From: Pseudomonadota bacterium
GTDB lineage: Bacteria; Pseudomonadota; Gammaproteobacteria; Burkholderiales; Burkholderiaceae_E
Direction: 5' to 3'
Assembly (NCBI GenBank): GCA_029779755.1
Contig: JAKOZZ010000184.1
Coordinates: forward strand, 1 to 58,460
Length of the DNA: 58,460 bases
In this document: in pieces, positions 37,775-45,506 of the stretch
How the letters are laid out: each line of letters starts with the position of its first letter
Numbering within the stretch: the stretch's first letter is position 1
Notes under the pieces: model-generated
What the model was told of the DNA's origin: nothing
What the model saw: the letters and a program-made list of their open reading frames with translations, nothing else
Databases searched by the model: none
Position numbers and translations under genes: made by a program

Positions 37775-39295
37775 ATGGCCACCCCCGCCGACAAGCTCGC
37801 CCAGTCACTCGACGCGCTGAAAGCGCTTCAGGACACGAAGGCCGTGGCAATCCGGGCGTCCGATCTCACGCGCGTCCACAGGGAGCGCCTGCTCAGGAAC
37901 GGCTTCATCCGCGAAGTGATGAAGGGTTGGTACATCCCCGCGCGGCCCGACGGCGCCGCTGGCGAGAGCACCGACTGGTACGCGTCGTTCTGGCCCTTCT
38001 GCGCGGCCTACCTGACCGAACGCTTCGCAGACGACTGGTGCCTGGGGGCCGAGCACTCCATCGCCCTGCACACCGGCAACTGGAACGTGCCCCGCCAGCT
38101 CCTCGTGCGCGCCACACGAGGCGGCAACAAGCCGACCGGACTGCTGCACGATACGTCGATCTTCGATCTGCGCCTCGAAGTCCCTGCGGCAGCAGATCTC
38201 GAGGTCATCGACGGCCTGCGGATCATGCGCCTTCCGGCGGCGCTCATCACCTGCGCACCGGGCCACTTTGCCGCGCACCCGGTCGAGGCGCGCGCGGCGC
38301 TGGCGATGATTGCCGACGCTTCCGATGTCCTGAGCCGGCTGCTCGACGGCGGGCACAGCAGCATCGCCGGACGACTGGCAGGCGCCTTTCGCAACATCGG
38401 ACGCCCCCAGATCGCCGAGGCGATCGTCTCGACCATGAAGTCGGCGGGCTACACGGTCCATGAAGCCGATCCGTTCGCCGACCGGCCGCCGGTCGCCCTG
38501 GGGCTGCGCGAAACCTCGCCCGCCGTCAACCGGCTGCGCATGTCGTGGGCGACGATGCGGCACGCCGTGCTGCAGGCGGGGTTCCCGCCGCCGCCCGGCC
38601 TGCCGCGCGATGTCGACGCCTACCTGCATCGGGTCGAGGACGGATATGTCACCGATGCCTATCACTCGCTGTCCATCGAAGGCTACCGGGTGAGCGCTGA
38701 ACTGATCGAGCGCGTGCGTTCGGGCCACTGGAACCCCGACAGCGAAGCCGACCGCTCGCATCGGGACGCGCTTGCGGCACGTGGCTACTGGCTGGCCTTT
38801 CAGAAGGTCAGAGACACGGTGCGCCGCATCGCCCAGGGTGCGAACGCGGGCGAGGCCACGCAGACGGATCACGGCGCGTGGTACCGCGAACTGTTCGGCC
38901 CCGGCGTTGCGGCGGGTCTCCTGAAGCCCGGCGACCTTGCAGGCTACCGGAACGGCCCGGTCTACATCCGGCAGTCCATGCACGTCCCGCCGCGCGCCGA
39001 AGCGGTGCGCGCGCTGATGCCCGCCCTCTTCGACCTGCTGCGCGACGAACCCGACGTGTCGGTGCGCGTGGTGCTCGGACACTTCTTCTTCGTGAACATC
39101 CATCCGTACTTCGACGGCAACGGTCGGATGGGGCGCTTTCTGATGAACGCGATGCTGGCGTCGGGCGGCTACCCCTGGACCGTCATACCGGTGACGGAAC
39201 GAACGCGCTACATGAGCGCGCTCGAAGCGGCGAGTGTGCAGGGGGACATCCGGCCGTTTGCGGGGCTGGTGGCGGAACGGGTTGCACGCGGCTGA
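37775..39295 (+). CDS. Fic-domain AMPylase-like protein with AbiEi-like N-terminus
   Basis: Protein of 506 residues. Residues 20-60 (IRASDLTRVHRERLLRNGFIREVMKGWYIP) resemble the winged-helix start of AbiEi-type antitoxin/transcriptional proteins, and about 65-230 continue that type of domain. The C-terminal Fic domain carries the full catalytic motif HPYFDGNGRMGR (443-454), so nucleotidyl transfer is expected. An inhibitory-helix motif SLSIEG (298-303, the (S/T)xxxE(G/N) type) precedes the core, indicating an intramolecular auto-inhibited (class II) Fic enzyme. There is no separate antitoxin gene. The AbiEi-like domain may bind its own AT-rich promoter. Target protein unknown; defence or stress regulation is an inference. 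Confidence 0.85.
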   Translation: MATPADKLAQSLDALKALQDTKAVAIRASDLTRVHRERLLRNGFIREVMKGWYIPARPDGAAGESTDWYASFWPFCAAYLTERFADDWCLGAEHSIALHTGNWNVPRQLLVRATRGGNKPTGLLHDTSIFDLRLEVPAAADLEVIDGLRIMRLPAALITCAPGHFAAHPVEARAALAMIADASDVLSRLLDGGHSSIAGRLAGAFRNIGRPQIAEAIVSTMKSAGYTVHEADPFADRPPVALGLRETSPAVNRLRMSWATMRHAVLQAGFPPPPGLPRDVDAYLHRVEDGYVTDAYHSLSIEGYRVSAELIERVRSGHWNPDSEADRSHRDALAARGYWLAFQKVRDTVRRIAQGANAGEATQTDHGAWYRELFGPGVAAGLLKPGDLAGYRNGPVYIRQSMHVPPRAEAVRALMPALFDLLRDEPDVSVRVVLGHFFFVNIHPYFDGNGRMGRFLMNAMLASGGYPWTVIPVTERTRYMSALEAASVQGDIRPFAGLVAERVARG

Positions 39296-39302
39296 AGCCC
39301 CC

Positions 39303-39710
39303 TCAGCCCGTCACCGGCCCGAAGAACGGCATCATCCGCCCCTCGGTCGACGGCTGGAAGCGCACCTGCACCACCTGGCCGATCGACCACGCGTCGATGG
39401 GCGCGCCGACCAGGTTGGTCATCAGCGTCGGGCCTTCGTCGAGCGTCACGTACGCGAGCACGTACTGCGGTTCGGCGCGTCGCGCCGGGCTGAACGCATG
39501 GACGGTGCCGCGGCCGGAGGCCGGCGTCCAGCGCAGCTTCTCGCTGCCGCACAGCGGGCACAGCGCGCGCGGATACCAGTGCGCACGCCCGCAGTCCTCG
39601 CACACCGGCAGCATCAGGCGGCCGTCGGCGGCCGCCTCCCAGAACGCACGGGTCTCGGGGAAAGCGGCGACGAACGGGTCGTGCTCGAACGTCTTTTTCT
39701 CATCGGTCAT
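39303..39710 (-). CDS. Zn-ribbon/OB-fold DUF35 protein, copy 2
   Basis: Protein of 135 residues and paralogue of the DUF35 protein at 18900. Zinc ribbon CEDCGRAHWYPRALCPLC near 36-53, then the OB-fold (GRGTVHAFSPARRAEPQYVLAYVTLDEGPTLMTNLVG). It starts 4 bases after the thiolase-like gene on the same strand, as in copy 1, and is expected to form a complex with it. Convergent with fic, leaving only 7 bp between stops. Confidence 0.88.
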   Translation of the reverse strand: MTDEKKTFEHDPFVAAFPETRAFWEAAADGRLMLPVCEDCGRAHWYPRALCPLCGSEKLRWTPASGRGTVHAFSPARRAEPQYVLAYVTLDEGPTLMTNLVGAPIDAWSIGQVVQVRFQPSTEGRMMPFFGPVTG

Positions 39711-39714
39711 CGCG

Positions 39715-40884
39715 TCACTCCCGCTCGAAGATCACGGTGGCGTGCGCATGGCCGGCGCCGAGCACCATGCCCGGCCCGGCCGCCAGCGCGAGCCGGCAGT
39801 CCTTCACCTGCACCGCCGGGGTCGCCTCGCCGCGCAGCTGGCGCACGGCCTCGATCGCCTTGGTGATGCCGCCGCGGTTCATCGGATGGTTGTTGCACAG
39901 GCCGCCGCCGTCGGTGTTCCAGGGCAGCTTGCCGACGCCGGAGATCAGGTTGCCGTCGGCGACGAACCGCCCGCCCTCGCCCTTGGCGCAGAAGCCGAGG
40001 TCCTCGAGCTGGGTGATCACCATGATGGTGAAGTTGTCGTACACGGACGCATAGTCGATGTCGGCGGGCGTGACGCCGGCCTGCGCGAAGGCGGCCGCGC
40101 CGGAGCGCTCGGCCCCGGTGCGGGTCAGGTCGAGATAGCCGCCGGCGTTGGTGTTCATCGTCTGGCCGCAGCCGATCACCTTCACGCGCGGCCGGTTCAG
40201 GCTGCGGGCGATCTCGGGGCGGGCCAGCACCAGCGCGCCGCCGCCGTCGGTGATCACGCAGCAGTCGTCGCGGCGCAGCGGGTCGGAGATGATCGGCGAG
40301 GCCATCACGTCCTCGACCGTCAGCGGCTTGCGCAGCAGCGCGTGCGGGTTGTGCTGCGCATGCCGCGACGCCGCGACCTTCACCCAGGCGAGCTGCTCGA
40401 GGGTGGTGCCGTACTGGTGCATGTGCCGCTGCATCGCCATGCCGTACACCCCGCCGATGGTCCAGCGGAAGGTGGACTCCCAGGCAGCCTCGGGCCGGTC
40501 GAACGGCGGCGGACGGAAGGCGGTGCCGGTGGCCTGGCCGCTGGAGCGCGGCTTGCCGGCGAGGGTGATCAGCACCACCGAGCACTGCCCGCTGGCGAGC
40601 GCCGCGGCCGCGTGCTGGATGTGCGCCAGGTACGAGCAGCCGCCGGATTCGGTGCCGTCGTACCAGCGCAGCTTCAGGTTCAGGTAGTCGGCCATGTACA
40701 GCGGCGCCGAGCCGGGCGCGTCGCCGGCGCACATGTAGCCGTCGACGTCGGACAGGCTCAGGCCGGCGTCGCGCAGCGCGCCGAGCGCGGATTCGGCGTG
40801 CAGCTGCGCGACGGACTTGTCGGGCGCAAGCCGCGTCGGGTGTTCGTAGGCGCCGACGACGTAGGCGCTCGCGGATCGGGTCAT
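39715..40884 (-). CDS. Thiolase-like (SCP-x/Ltp2 type) protein, copy 2
   Basis: Protein of 389 residues from ATG 40884 (MTRSASAYVVGAYEHPTRLAP), colinear with copy 1 at 17729, including PTRLAPDKSVAQLHAE, AGDAPG, HAQHNPHALLR and GGGLCNNHPMNRGG. It retains Cys83 in GGCS, the nucleophile position that is Ser in copy 1, so this copy may act as a true thiolase. Followed by its DUF35 partner and divergent from the Baeyer-Villiger monooxygenase gene, suggesting the three take part in breaking down a ketone or cyclic substrate. Confidence 0.87.
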   Translation of the reverse strand: MTRSASAYVVGAYEHPTRLAPDKSVAQLHAESALGALRDAGLSLSDVDGYMCAGDAPGSAPLYMADYLNLKLRWYDGTESGGCSYLAHIQHAAAALASGQCSVVLITLAGKPRSSGQATGTAFRPPPFDRPEAAWESTFRWTIGGVYGMAMQRHMHQYGTTLEQLAWVKVAASRHAQHNPHALLRKPLTVEDVMASPIISDPLRRDDCCVITDGGGALVLARPEIARSLNRPRVKVIGCGQTMNTNAGGYLDLTRTGAERSGAAAFAQAGVTPADIDYASVYDNFTIMVITQLEDLGFCAKGEGGRFVADGNLISGVGKLPWNTDGGGLCNNHPMNRGGITKAIEAVRQLRGEATPAVQVKDCRLALAAGPGMVLGAGHAHATVIFERE

Positions 40885-41022
40885 CGTGGGGGTCTCCCGG
40901 GTCGGGGGCGGTCGTTGCAGTGTACGGTGTACGCGGGCGGCGCGCGTGCCCGGCGCGTCGCACCGTGCCCTGGGGCGTCGAACGAGCCCCAGCGCGGTCC
41001 GCGCGCCGACCAGGCCGTTCAT

Positions 41023-41044
41023 GACCATGACCATGGTCATGGTC
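41023..41044. promoter_or_regulatory. 22-bp perfect palindrome in a divergent promoter region
   Basis: GACCATGACCATGGTCATGGTC is its own reverse complement. It lies in the 261-bp gap between thiolase copy 2 (minus) and the monooxygenase (plus). Each arm contains a tandem GACCAT/GACCA, so it can also be read as two overlapping 10-12 bp sites. Most likely an operator; no regulator gene is adjacent. Confidence 0.55.
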
Positions 41045-41069
41045 GTTTCGAGCGCACACCGGCAGTCAC

Positions 41070-41093
41070 TACCGCTCGGTATCTTAGAATACC
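41070..41093 (+). promoter_or_regulatory. TetR-type operator candidate overlapping the monooxygenase promoter
   Basis: TACCG-CT-CGGTA (41070-41081), 5-bp arms of the ACCGnnCGGT type used by many TetR-family regulators of acyl-CoA genes. It overlaps GGTAT-N6-ATACC (41078-41093), and TAGAAT (41085-41090) is a plausible -10. Start codon at 41146. Confidence 0.5.
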
Positions 41094-41145
41094 CGATCGC
41101 CGCTCAGCGTTCGTTCCGAGCGTGCGCACGACAGGAGAACGAGGG

Positions 41146-43110
41146 ATGACGACGTCGACGGAATTCGACGCGGCGCGGCTCGAGCGCGCGCTGGCGCAGG
41201 CCGATCTGCGGGTGCTGCTGATGGTGGTGTTCCATCTGACCGGCGACGAGCGGTGGCTGAACCCGCCGTACCGCCCCGTGCGCGACACCACACTGATCGC
41301 CGACCCGAACGCCGGTCTCGACGCGGCGGTGGGCGCGGAGATCCGTGCGGCCGCGCAGGCGGCGCTGCTCGCCGGGCGCCCGCCCGCGGTGCGCGATCCC
41401 GGCGACGCGCTGATGAACCGCATGATGCGCGTGTGCCTGAACGAGCGCGTGCCCGAGGAGTACTCGGGGATGATGCGCGAGGAGGTCGGGTTCTGCCCCC
41501 GGTTCACCACCTGGACGGATCCCGAGGCGGCACGCGCGAAGATCGCGCAGCGCCCCTTCCGCGTGGGGGTGGTCGGGGCCGGCGCGGCCGGCATCATCCT
41601 CGCCACCCATCTGCGCCGGCTCGGCATCGACTTCGTCGTCTTCGAGCAGGGCGCCGACGTCGGCGGCACCTGGCGCGCGCACCGCTACCCGGGCTGCAGC
41701 GTCGACACGCCCAACCACGCCTACTCGTTCTCGTTCGGCACCCGCTACCCGTGGTCGCGCTACTTCGCGCCGCGCGCGCAGATCCAGGACTACATGGAGC
41801 GCATCGCCGACGAGACCGGCATCCGCCCGCACATCCGCTTCTCGACGACCGTCGAGCGCGCGACCTGGGACGACGCGGCCCGGCGCTGGCAGGTGCAGGT
41901 GCGCGATGCGGCCGGCGTGCGCGTCGAGTCGGTGAACGTGTTCATCAGCGCGATCGGGCAGCTCAGCGACCCGTACCGGATGCCGATCGCGGGCGAGGAC
42001 ACCTTCCCCGGGCCGCTGTTCCATCCGATGCACTGGCCGGCCGATCTGGACGTCGCCGGCAAGCGCGTCGCGCTGATCGGCACCGGCGCCACCGCAATGC
42101 AGATCGTGCCCGAGATCGCGCCTGCGGTCGCGCAGCTGACGATCTACCAGCGCACCCCGCAGTGGGCGCGCCCGATCCCGCGCTATCACGATCCCATCGA
42201 CGAGGATCAGCAGTGGCTGCTGAGCAGCGTGCCCTTCTATGCGGAGTGGTTCCGGCTGACCATGCTGTGGCGCTACGGTGACGGGCTGCTGCCCACGCTG
42301 CGCAAGGACCCGGCCTGGCCGCACCCCACGCGGTCGGTGAACGCGACCAACGAGCGTCACCGCCAGGAGATGCTCCGCTACATCGAGTCCGAGCTCGACG
42401 GCCGTCCCGACCTGCTCGCCAAGGCGATTCCCGACTACCCGCCCTACGGCAAGCGCATCCTGCTGGACGCCGGCTGGTACCAGGCGCTGCGGCGCCCGAA
42501 CGTCGAGCTCGTCACCGAGCGCGTCGACCGCATCGAGGGCGACACCCTGGTGGCGTCGGACGGCCGCCGCCGCGGGGCGGAGGTCGTGATCGTGGCGACC
42601 GGCTACGACGTGAACTCGATGACCGCGCGCCTGAACGTCACCGGGCGCACGGGCCGCACGCTGGCCGAGGTCTGGGGCCGGGACGACCCGTTCGCCTACC
42701 TGAGTGCCGCGGTGCCCGAGTTCCCGAACCTGTTCATCGTCTACGGCCCCAACACCGGTCTGGCGCACGGCGGCAGCGCGATCTTCATGGACGAGTGCGT
42801 GGCGCGCTACGTGGTCGACTTCGTCGTGCGCATGGTCGAGGACGGGCTGGAGACGGTCGAGGCCGATCCCGAGGCCACGCGCGCGTATACCGCGCGCGTG
42901 GACGCCGAGCACGAGGCGCTGGTGTGGAGCGCGCCCGGGCTGGCCAGCTACTACCGCAACACGAAGGGGCGCGTGACCTCTGCCAACCCGTGGCGCATGG
43001 TCGACATCTGGTCGATGACGCGGCGGGCCGACCCCGAGCACTACCGCGTCACGCGGGTGGCTGACGGCGGCACCCCGCGCGGGCACGCCGCCACGGGCAC
43101 GCGCACATGA
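41146..43110 (+). CDS. Flavin-containing Baeyer-Villiger monooxygenase (HAPMO-like)
   Basis: FAD/NADPH enzyme of 654 residues inserting oxygen next to a ketone carbonyl. The start is ATG 41146, with AGGAG upstream. An N-terminal extension of about 135 residues, as in 4-hydroxyacetophenone monooxygenase, precedes the FAD Rossmann motif GVVGAGAAG (141-149). The Baeyer-Villiger fingerprint FxGxxxHxxxWP is exact: FPGPLFHPMHWP (287-298). The NADPH Rossmann motif LIGTGATA follows, then VIVATGYDVN near 485. Overlaps the enoyl-CoA hydratase gene by ATGA. Substrate may be an aryl ketone or a steroid-like cyclic ketone; not determinable here. Confidence 0.92.
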   Translation: MTTSTEFDAARLERALAQADLRVLLMVVFHLTGDERWLNPPYRPVRDTTLIADPNAGLDAAVGAEIRAAAQAALLAGRPPAVRDPGDALMNRMMRVCLNERVPEEYSGMMREEVGFCPRFTTWTDPEAARAKIAQRPFRVGVVGAGAAGIILATHLRRLGIDFVVFEQGADVGGTWRAHRYPGCSVDTPNHAYSFSFGTRYPWSRYFAPRAQIQDYMERIADETGIRPHIRFSTTVERATWDDAARRWQVQVRDAAGVRVESVNVFISAIGQLSDPYRMPIAGEDTFPGPLFHPMHWPADLDVAGKRVALIGTGATAMQIVPEIAPAVAQLTIYQRTPQWARPIPRYHDPIDEDQQWLLSSVPFYAEWFRLTMLWRYGDGLLPTLRKDPAWPHPTRSVNATNERHRQEMLRYIESELDGRPDLLAKAIPDYPPYGKRILLDAGWYQALRRPNVELVTERVDRIEGDTLVASDGRRRGAEVVIVATGYDVNSMTARLNVTGRTGRTLAEVWGRDDPFAYLSAAVPEFPNLFIVYGPNTGLAHGGSAIFMDECVARYVVDFVVRMVEDGLETVEADPEATRAYTARVDAEHEALVWSAPGLASYYRNTKGRVTSANPWRMVDIWSMTRRADPEHYRVTRVADGGTPRGHAATGTRT

Positions 43111-43856
43111 CCGGCATCACGCTGCACGTGGCGCATCACGTCGCCACGATCACGCTCGATCGCCCGCCGGTCAATGCGCTGTCGCACGCGATGATGCAGG
43201 CGCTGATCGATGCCCTGCGCCGCGCGGACGCCGACGACAACGTGCGCGCGGTGGTGCTCACCGGCGCGGGACGCTGCTTCTGCGCGGGCATCGATCTCAA
43301 GGAGCAGCTCGCCGCGCTCGAGGCCGGCCGGCCCGGTCCGGCCAGCCTGGGCCCGGCGCTGTACGACGCGCTGCTGAACGGGCGCAAGCCGACGATCGCC
43401 GCCATCAACGGCCCGGCGCTGGGAGCGGGCGTGGGCATCTCGGCCTCGTGCTGCATCCTGGTCGCCAGCGAGACCGCACGGTTCGGCCTGCCCGAGATCG
43501 ACGTCGGCATGCTGGGCGGCGCGCGCCATGCGATGCGGGTGCTGGGGCACTCCGCGGTCAACCGCATGCTGCTCACCGGCCGCGCGCTCGACGCCGCCGA
43601 GCTCTACCGGCGTGGCGCCGTCGAGGCCTGCCTGCCGCCGGCCGAGCTGCTGCCCTACGCCCACGTGATCGCCGGCGAGATCGCCGCGAAAGACCCGCAC
43701 GCCGTGCTGCTGGCCCGCCGCAGCCTGGCGCGCGTCGAGGACCTGGGCGTGCTCGACGGGTACGCCATCGAGGCGCAGATGGCCGAATCTCTGGCCGGAT
43801 CGACCGCCGGTCGCGCGGCGATGCAGGCGTTCGCCGCACGATCGCGCGGCGTGTAA
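43107..43856 (+). CDS. Enoyl-CoA hydratase/isomerase family protein
   Basis: Crotonase-fold protein of 249 residues. Oxyanion-hole motifs: GAGRCFCAGIDLKEQL near 50-65 and AAINGPALGAGVGISASCCILVASETARFGLPEIDVGMLGGARHAMRVLG near 95-140. The Glu of GLPEIDVGM occupies a position used for catalysis in hydratases, but the usual first catalytic Glu is not certain, so isomerase or lyase activity remains possible. Starts inside the monooxygenase stop codon (ATGA), so the two are translationally coupled. Confidence 0.9.
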   Translation: MTGITLHVAHHVATITLDRPPVNALSHAMMQALIDALRRADADDNVRAVVLTGAGRCFCAGIDLKEQLAALEAGRPGPASLGPALYDALLNGRKPTIAAINGPALGAGVGISASCCILVASETARFGLPEIDVGMLGGARHAMRVLGHSAVNRMLLTGRALDAAELYRRGAVEACLPPAELLPYAHVIAGEIAAKDPHAVLLARRSLARVEDLGVLDGYAIEAQMAESLAGSTAGRAAMQAFAARSRGV

Positions 43857-43938
43857 GGCCCCCCGGGCGGTGCCGACTGCGCACAAGATCGTGCGCCGTG
43901 CTCCGTTGACCATAGGCCTCCGCCCGTCGGGGTGTTGA

Positions 43939-43968
43939 TTGACAGCGATTTGACGCAACGCACAAAAT
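43939..43968 (+). promoter_or_regulatory. Promoter of the RND efflux operon
   Basis: Consensus TTGACA (43939-43944), 18-bp spacer, CAAAAT (43963-43968). Expected start near 43975, just before the leader hairpin and the riboswitch candidate, giving a leader of about 275 bases before the first gene. Confidence 0.55.
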
Positions 43969-43976
43969 CCGCAGGC

Positions 43977-43994
43977 GGGTTCCGCGAGGAACCC
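43977..43994 (+). other. 5'-leader hairpin with GNRA-type loop
   Basis: GGGTTCC-GCGA-GGAACCC, a perfect 7-bp stem capped by GCGA, 8 bases before the riboswitch candidate and right at the expected transcript 5' end. It probably stabilises the leader RNA or insulates the aptamer fold. Confidence 0.5.
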
Positions 43995-44002
43995 ACCGCA
44001 CC

Positions 44003-44138
44003 TCGAGGGGAGTAGCGACGGCGTCGCAGCACCGGATGCCGATGGTGTGCCCGACAATTCGGAAAGTGCGCTTTCCCGGGCCACCACGCAGTCTGCCGCC
44101 GTTTCGCTGACGGAGCGCAGTCGCGCGCAAGACCTTGA
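44003..44138 (+). ncRNA. yybP-ykoY (manganese) riboswitch candidate
   Basis: The region carries both hallmark boxes of the yybP-ykoY aptamer: GGGGAGTAGC at 44007-44016 and GCAAGACC at 44127-44134. The flanks form the expected P1 helix: TCGAGG (44003-44008) pairs with CCTTGA (44133-44138), six pairs including one G-U. Between them lie GCGAC-GGC-GTCGC right after the 5' box and GGAAAG-TGCG-CTTTCC at about 44061-44076, consistent with the internal stems. This RNA class senses Mn2+ by established knowledge. It sits in the long leader of the tripartite efflux operon, 110 bases before the first start codon. I could not run a covariance model, so the call rests on these boxes and pairings. Confidence 0.75.
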
Positions 44139-44185
44139 TGACGTCGTCCTGCCTGGGTGGCCTCACTCCCGGCCGGGCCGGCATC

Positions 44186-44233
44186 GGGTCTCGCCGTGCA
44201 GGAGATCGATGCCGTTCGTATCGAACCTGCACG
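44186..44233 (+). promoter_or_regulatory. Likely riboswitch expression platform
   Basis: GGTCT (44187-44191) is complementary to AGACC (44130-44134) of the aptamer's 3' P1 strand, so it can compete with P1. It is followed by a strong hairpin: CGTGCAGG (44195-44202) pairs with CCTGCACG (44226-44233), with inner TCGAT/ATCGA. The hairpin ends 15 bases before the first start codon and could mask the ribosome-binding region; no U-run for termination. Confidence 0.45.
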
Positions 44234-44248
44234 ACGTGGACCGCACCG

Positions 44249-45505
44249 ATGATTCCTACCTTCCCGCCGTTCCTGCACACCGTCCGCGCGGCGCTGTGCG
44301 CCGGTCTGCTGTGGGCCGGCACGCCGGTGCACGCCGCGGACTACACGATCGGCCGCCTGCTGAGCATCGCCGAGCAGTCCAGCCCCGTGCTGGCCGCCGC
44401 CCGGGCCGAGGCGCGCGCCGTGCGCGCGGGCATCCTCACCGCCCAGACGCTGCCCAACCCCACCTTGCAGGTCGGCCCGTCGTGGCTGCGCGCGCGCACC
44501 ACGGGCGCAAGCGGCGGTTCCGGGCTGTCGATGGCGGTCACCCAGCGCATCGAGCGCCCCGACCTGCGCCAGGCGCGCATCCAGACCGCGGCGCTGGCGG
44601 CGCAGTCCGGCGACCTGAACGTGGTGATCACCGAGAACAGCCTCTTCGCCGAGATCAAGACGCGCTTCTACAACGTGCTGCGCCAGCAGGAGGCGGTGCA
44701 GGCCGCGAGCGAAGATCTCGCGCTCACCGAGCAGATCCGCGAGCGCACCGCCGTGCGCGTGCGCACCGGCGAAGGCGCACGCTTCGACCTGATCCGCGCC
44801 GAGGCCGAGGCGGCCAACGCCGCCAAGGCGCTGGAGCGCGCCCGCGCCAGGCTCGAGCAGGCCCGCGCACTGCTGCGCGAGGTGGTGGGCGAGAGCCTGC
44901 CGCCCGACTTCACGCTGAGCCAGGACTTCTACCGCAGCCTGCCGACGGCCGACTACGGCGAGCTGCTCACCTCGCTGTCGGTCGACAACCCCGTGCTGCA
45001 GCGCGCGGTCACCGAGGTCGAGCGCGCCCGTCGCCAGGTCGACGTCGAGCAGCGGCAGGTGATGCCCGGCGTCGAGGTCTACGTGGGACGGGACCGCGAC
45101 CCCGAACTGTCCACCACCCGGATGGGCCTGTCGCTGACGATTCCGCTGACCGATCGCCGCGCCGGCCCGATCGAGGAGGCCCGCCGGCTGGTCGAGCGCA
45201 ACGAGGCGCTGCTCGAGCAGCAGCGCCTGGCGCTGCGCCAGCAGTTCGAGGCGGTGTGGCGCGAATACGGCTCGGCGCGTGCGGCGGTGCTGGCGCTCGA
45301 GAACGGCATCATCGACAAGGCCCGCTCCGCGCTGACGATCGCCGAGTCCGCCTACCGCTTCGGCGAGCGCGGCATCCTCGAATTCCTCGACGCCCAGCGG
45401 CAGTTCCGCCTGGTGCGCAACGAACTGATCGAAGCCCGCTTCGAGACCTACGCAGCGAAGGCAGAGCTCGAGCGCCTGTCCGCACGCGAAATCCGTGGAG
45501 AATGA
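44249..45505 (+). CDS. Outer-membrane efflux channel (CzcC/TolC family)
   Basis: TolC-type trimeric outer-membrane factor of 418 residues. ATG 44249 (MIPTFPPFLHTVRAALCAG) supplies a signal peptide cleaved near VHAAD. The track's ATG at 44135 would place coding sequence over the riboswitch's 3' end and adds a non-homologous leader, so it is rejected. Two TolC repeats are visible with long helical stretches (LPNPTLQVGPSW; ERTAVRVRTGEGARFDLIRAEAEAANAAKALERARARLEQAR). First gene of a CzcCBA-type operon. Confidence 0.88.
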   Translation: MIPTFPPFLHTVRAALCAGLLWAGTPVHAADYTIGRLLSIAEQSSPVLAAARAEARAVRAGILTAQTLPNPTLQVGPSWLRARTTGASGGSGLSMAVTQRIERPDLRQARIQTAALAAQSGDLNVVITENSLFAEIKTRFYNVLRQQEAVQAASEDLALTEQIRERTAVRVRTGEGARFDLIRAEAEAANAAKALERARARLEQARALLREVVGESLPPDFTLSQDFYRSLPTADYGELLTSLSVDNPVLQRAVTEVERARRQVDVEQRQVMPGVEVYVGRDRDPELSTTRMGLSLTIPLTDRRAGPIEEARRLVERNEALLEQQRLALRQQFEAVWREYGSARAAVLALENGIIDKARSALTIAESAYRFGERGILEFLDAQRQFRLVRNELIEARFETYAAKAELERLSAREIRGE

Positions 45506-45506
45506 G

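Noticed and set aside
44135-44248. Earlier start (ATG 44135) for the CzcC-like gene
   Set aside because: It would translate the 3' end of the riboswitch candidate and place a non-homologous 38-residue stretch before a clean signal peptide.
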